Assembly (NCBI RefSeq): GCF_000757885.1
Contig: NZ_JQCR01000003.1
Location: 2,480,001-2,544,000, forward strand
DNA length: 64,000 nt
Direction of reading: 5' to 3'
Source: Paenibacillus wynnii
Lineage (GTDB): Bacteria; Bacillota; Bacilli; Paenibacillales; Paenibacillaceae
Position 1 is the stretch's first letter. Every line of letters starts with the position of its first letter. This document shows positions 61,309-64,000 of this stretch, piece after piece. Both the position numbers and the translations under genes were made by a program. The notes beneath the pieces were generated by a model. The model was not told the origin of the DNA. It saw only the letters and a list, made by a program, of their open reading frames with translations, and ran no database searches.

Positions 61309-62451
61309 TCAGACAACATCCCGGGACTGTTCCTGCTCCTCCATGAACCATTCTATTAGTAGAGCTTCCGGGACGTTACGCTTGTAGATCTCCGCATATT
61401 CGCGAACCCGTTCCAGCAGACGGCCCGACAGTTCAGCATTTACTTCCAGACCTTGATTACTCAGTGCATGGGATATCCCCCCGCTGCCCGAGTGTTTGCC
61501 GAGCACAAAGTGGTGTGACCTGCCAACTTCTGAGGGATCAAAGGTCTGATACGTCGCCGTATCCTTCATGAGTCCGTCGACATGAATGCCGGATTCATGA
61601 GTAAAAGCCAGTTCCCCTACGATTGGTTTGGCATCTCCAACGCTACGCCCGGAGGCAGCTATCACCGTGTCCGCCAACCTCTTCAACATGTCCGGACGAA
61701 CAGCACACTGCCCCTTGTATAGATATCGCCAACCCAGTGCCACTTCTTCCATCGCGGCATTGCCGGTACGCTCACCTATGCCTGCAATGGTGGTGCTTGC
61801 CCAGGTTGCACCGGCGGCAATTCCACTCAGCGTATTCGCAGTAGCAAGCCCAAAATCATTATGGCAGTGTACCTCAAGTTCTACATCCGCAGGTACTTCT
61901 CCAAGCAGAGTACGGACCCGTTCAGCCATTTCGCCCGGATGATGGGCAGATACCGTATCCGCATATCGAAACCAACGGATACCTTCTTTGTACAACGAGT
62001 TCACCAGTTCTACAAGAAAGCTCATCCTCGCCCGTGAGGAATCTTCCATCCCCACGGATACTATCATCCCTAGCCGCAGACCATATTCAGCTGCCCGTAA
62101 CAGTCTAGTTAGTCCTTCCGACTCGCTAATTCCCAGCTTCCCATGCAGTTGGATTTCTGAAACTGGAATGGATACATGACTCCAGTTCACGCCCGTATGC
62201 CAAGCCTTGTCAATATCGCTGGTCATTGCCCGATTCCAGGTCATCATCTTCATAGGAAGACCTAGCTCCGCAATCGCCGCTATATCCTCTTGCTCTCTCT
62301 TGCCCATTGCAGGTATGCCAACCTCTGCTTGCTCTACACCACTCTCCGACAGCAACTTTGCGATTTCCAGTTTTTCTGCCCGCGTGAATGAAACTCCAGC
62401 CGCCTGTTCACCGTCCCTAAGTGTCGTGTCACATAGCTTGAGACTTTTCAC
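61309..62451 (-). CDS. nifV: homocitrate synthase NifV
   Basis: 380 aa from GTG 62451, eight bases after AAGGAGGT; it overlaps the hesA stop (GTGA). Condenses 2-oxoglutarate with acetyl-CoA to homocitrate, the organic ligand of the FeMo-cofactor. DRE-TIM barrel signature LCDTTLRDGEQAAGVSF at the start, YADTVSAHHPGEM, and ELEVHCHNDFGLATANTLSGIAAGA. The place after hesA is that of the Paenibacillus nif cluster; leuA-type enzymes are longer. Confidence 0.92.
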   Translation of the reverse strand: MKSLKLCDTTLRDGEQAAGVSFTRAEKLEIAKLLSESGVEQAEVGIPAMGKREQEDIAAIAELGLPMKMMTWNRAMTSDIDKAWHTGVNWSHVSIPVSEIQLHGKLGISESEGLTRLLRAAEYGLRLGMIVSVGMEDSSRARMSFLVELVNSLYKEGIRWFRYADTVSAHHPGEMAERVRTLLGEVPADVELEVHCHNDFGLATANTLSGIAAGATWASTTIAGIGERTGNAAMEEVALGWRYLYKGQCAVRPDMLKRLADTVIAASGRSVGDAKPIVGELAFTHESGIHVDGLMKDTATYQTFDPSEVGRSHHFVLGKHSGSGGISHALSNQGLEVNAELSGRLLERVREYAEIYKRNVPEALLIEWFMEEQEQSRDVV

Positions 62452-63203
62452 GGTTTACCTCCTTCTCCGCAGCAAGCGCAATTCGGATTACGGGTAATTC
62501 GGACGCTATAGCAGGCGAAGTCGAGTGAGTTGAAGCGATGCATTACGCCCGCATAAGTTGTCCCTACCCTTGTAACCCATTTTACGGCCTCGAGGGCTGC
62601 CAGACAACCCGCAATCCCGGAGGTAGCTCCCAAAACCGGAAATCCGAAGGGTTCCCACTGAGGCTGTTGATCCGGATAAAGGCATTCAAGACACGGAGTT
62701 ACACCCGGAAGTATCGTCGTTAGAGAGATTTCAAAGCCATACATTGCCGCCTCTACCATAGGAGTACCGGTCTGTACACAAAGACGGTTCAATTCATACC
62801 TTTCTGGAAAATCATATCGAGCATCGATTACAATATCAGCACTCTCTACCCAAGGTCTTGCTATTCCAGACTCAATCTTGGAATTATAACCTTCTATTTC
62901 AACGTCAGGATTAAGCCGCTTCAACTGCTTAATTGCCGTACTCATCCGTTCCATGCCTAAATGTTCACTGTCCATTAAAATTTGCCGATTCAGATCCGGC
63001 GGAAGAATGATGCCCTCGTGGGCCAAGATAAGTTTCCCGATGCCTGCTGCCGCTAAATACAAAGCAGCGGTCCCGCCCAGACCGCCAATGCCGGCAATCA
63101 TTACCGTAGCTTCCTTGAGTGCTCTTTGACCGTTCTCCCCAAGGAGCTTCAACTGTCGGGCATACCGTTCCAACTCCAACCCTCCGGCAAGCTGCTGCTC
63201 CAT
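62448..63203 (-). CDS. hesA: HesA/MoeB/ThiF-family protein of the nif cluster
   Basis: 251 aa. E1-like adenylating enzyme: nucleotide-binding IAGIGGLGGTAALYLAAAGIGKL, Arg-finger region DLNRQILM, catalytic-region DARYDFPERYELNRLC, and a zinc tetrad formed by CLECLYP and CACCGEGG. In cyanobacteria and Paenibacillus hesA lies in nif operons and supports molybdenum cofactor or cluster supply. ATG with GGGGGAG upstream. Confidence 0.92.
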   Translation of the reverse strand: MEQQLAGGLELERYARQLKLLGENGQRALKEATVMIAGIGGLGGTAALYLAAAGIGKLILAHEGIILPPDLNRQILMDSEHLGMERMSTAIKQLKRLNPDVEIEGYNSKIESGIARPWVESADIVIDARYDFPERYELNRLCVQTGTPMVEAAMYGFEISLTTILPGVTPCLECLYPDQQPQWEPFGFPVLGATSGIAGCLAALEAVKWVTRVGTTYAGVMHRFNSLDFACYSVRITRNPNCACCGEGGKP

Positions 63204-63238
63204 CCTGCTCCCCCCTGTGACTGATGTATGATCCGCAG

Positions 63239-63811
63239 TTAACCCTCTAGGCTAAACGAACCGTGGAGAGCTGTCATGTGATTATATTTTTCTAAAAAAG
63301 TCAGCCCTTCCTCCACACAGGATACTCCATACCGGATCGCTTTTTCCTGTGAAGTGAACGGGAAGGGGAACCCTGCACGAAGGCTTTTTATCACTAAAAT
63401 AATACGCCCGCTGTATAGCAACGCCCGGCCGAAGCCCTCTCCATTGATCTCGGCTGCACTCTGGATAATCGAACCGCTCTTTTCCTCCATCACACCAGCT
63501 ACTGCCTGAAATAATAGAGGTACTTGTAGGCGTACCTTTGGAGAAACCGCGCAATTAAAATCAGATTGAGTCTTGTCTTCAGGCGAGGCCAGAAATAAAC
63601 GTTCGATCTTCTCCGGATTAGACAGTGCGGCATGGCGGCCAAAGAAGTCCTCGGTGTCCAACAGATTACATAAACGGCGGGTAAAGGCCTCCACGGTGGC
63701 TTGATCCAAATCCTGTCCCCTTGCGGTTGTACGACTGCGGCGTTTATTAGCTCCGCTTTCCTGAAAAAATCTACCCGCAAGCGCAATATCTTGGCTAGCC
63801 ATCGGTTCCAT
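63239..63811 (-). CDS. NifX-associated protein (DUF269 type)
   Basis: 190 aa. Its last 110 residues follow the DUF269 pattern: VPLLFQAVAGVMEEKSG, then EINGEGFGRALLYSGRIILVIKSLR and a closing helical hairpin. Genes of this family stand next to nifX in many diazotrophs and are thought to help FeMo-cofactor handling. It starts inside the last 17 bp of nifX (ATG 63811 with GGGAGGA) and is followed by hesA after 35 bp. The N-terminal 60 residues are less typical. Confidence 0.65.
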   Translation of the reverse strand: MEPMASQDIALAGRFFQESGANKRRSRTTARGQDLDQATVEAFTRRLCNLLDTEDFFGRHAALSNPEKIERLFLASPEDKTQSDFNCAVSPKVRLQVPLLFQAVAGVMEEKSGSIIQSAAEINGEGFGRALLYSGRIILVIKSLRAGFPFPFTSQEKAIRYGVSCVEEGLTFLEKYNHMTALHGSFSLEG

Positions 63812-64000
63812 TCAAATCCTCCCCTTCCGTTCCTTCCTGCCCTTCCTCTTCTAAGCGCAGCACCTTAGCCAGCCACATCGGCGGCTTTCCTTGCAGCATC
63901 TCAACAAGTCGTTTCACCTGTTCATCTACCGGGCTGCCAAACGGCACCTTCACTGGCATGATTTTGCGGCGCGTTACCCGGGCAGCAGCAGAAGCACCAA
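63795..64000 (-). CDS. nifX: NifX, C-terminal part
   Basis: The last 68 codons of a gene running off the right edge. The end matches NifX and related FeMo-cofactor carriers (RVTRRKIMPVKVPFGSPVD, then VKRLVEMLQGKPPMWLAKVLR). A Glu/Gly-rich tail follows. Stop TAG lies within the start of the next gene, so the two are coupled. Confidence 0.8.
   Translation of the reverse strand, partial: GASAAARVTRRKIMPVKVPFGSPVDEQVKRLVEMLQGKPPMWLAKVLRLEEEGQEGTEGEDLNGTDG

Overview
The window looks like chromosome of a nitrogen-fixing, endospore-forming Paenibacillus. The evidence is: a nif operon end in the order nifX, DUF269 gene, hesA, nifV (minus strand, right edge); spore-associated genes (lonB, gerM, fapA, an exosporium BclB-like remnant); a tig-clpX-lonB-lonA-engB order close to that of Bacillus; T-box-controlled tRNA synthetase genes; and a two-TM/coil SPFH plus NfeD pair. 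Most genes have strong AGGAGG-type ribosome binding sites, so several starts can be refined.

Layout. 1-2.6 kb: end of a secreted protein gene, a CpsB/YwqE-type phosphatase, an unknown gene, engB. 2.6-14.9 kb: proteostasis block on the minus strand (tig, clpP, clpX, ispG, lonB, lonA), interrupted between ispG and lonB by an IS1182-family element, and preceded by an unknown gene that appears to start at AUU. 15-21 kb: tRNA-Arg, fapA, and a Fur-box-controlled ferric iron ABC importer. 21-24 kb: a Crp-family regulator divergent from hcp (hybrid cluster protein). 24-30 kb: a second identical IS1182 copy, then pstA-pstC-pstS (no pstB) and a secreted beta-propeller protein. 30-33 kb: an ABC-2 exporter with its TetR regulator and a 20-bp palindromic operator. 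33-38 kb: SWIM/SNF2 helicase, then a small exosporium-like cluster with a frameshifted BclB-domain gene. 38-48 kb: T-box/argS, a second tRNA-Arg, asparagine synthetase, a CPBP protease, a 52-bp tandem repeat array, an aldo/keto reductase, NfeD/SPFH. 48-56 kb: gerM-rph-rdgB, pgpA-like gene, MBL hydrolase and methyltransferase, T-box/tyrS. 56-61 kb: alpha-glucosidase and a large GH43 secreted protein. 61-64 kb: end of the nif operon.

The most unusual content is in the non-coding DNA. Four intergenic loci (near 7.0, 15.3, 23.9 and 36.7 kb) each carry four copies of an imperfectly palindromic core, roughly TTGCATAAAGTACACTTA, always spaced about 51, 62 and 51 bp apart. Both IS1182 copies sit in the fourth core of such an element at the same base position, each with its own matching 7-bp target duplication. 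The same core occurs once per unit in the 52-bp tandem array at 44.5-45.1 kb. A second, unrelated family (30.15 and 40.61 kb) has conserved flanks around two nested stems whose arm sequences differ but stay complementary, which is a covariation signature of a folded RNA or DNA element.
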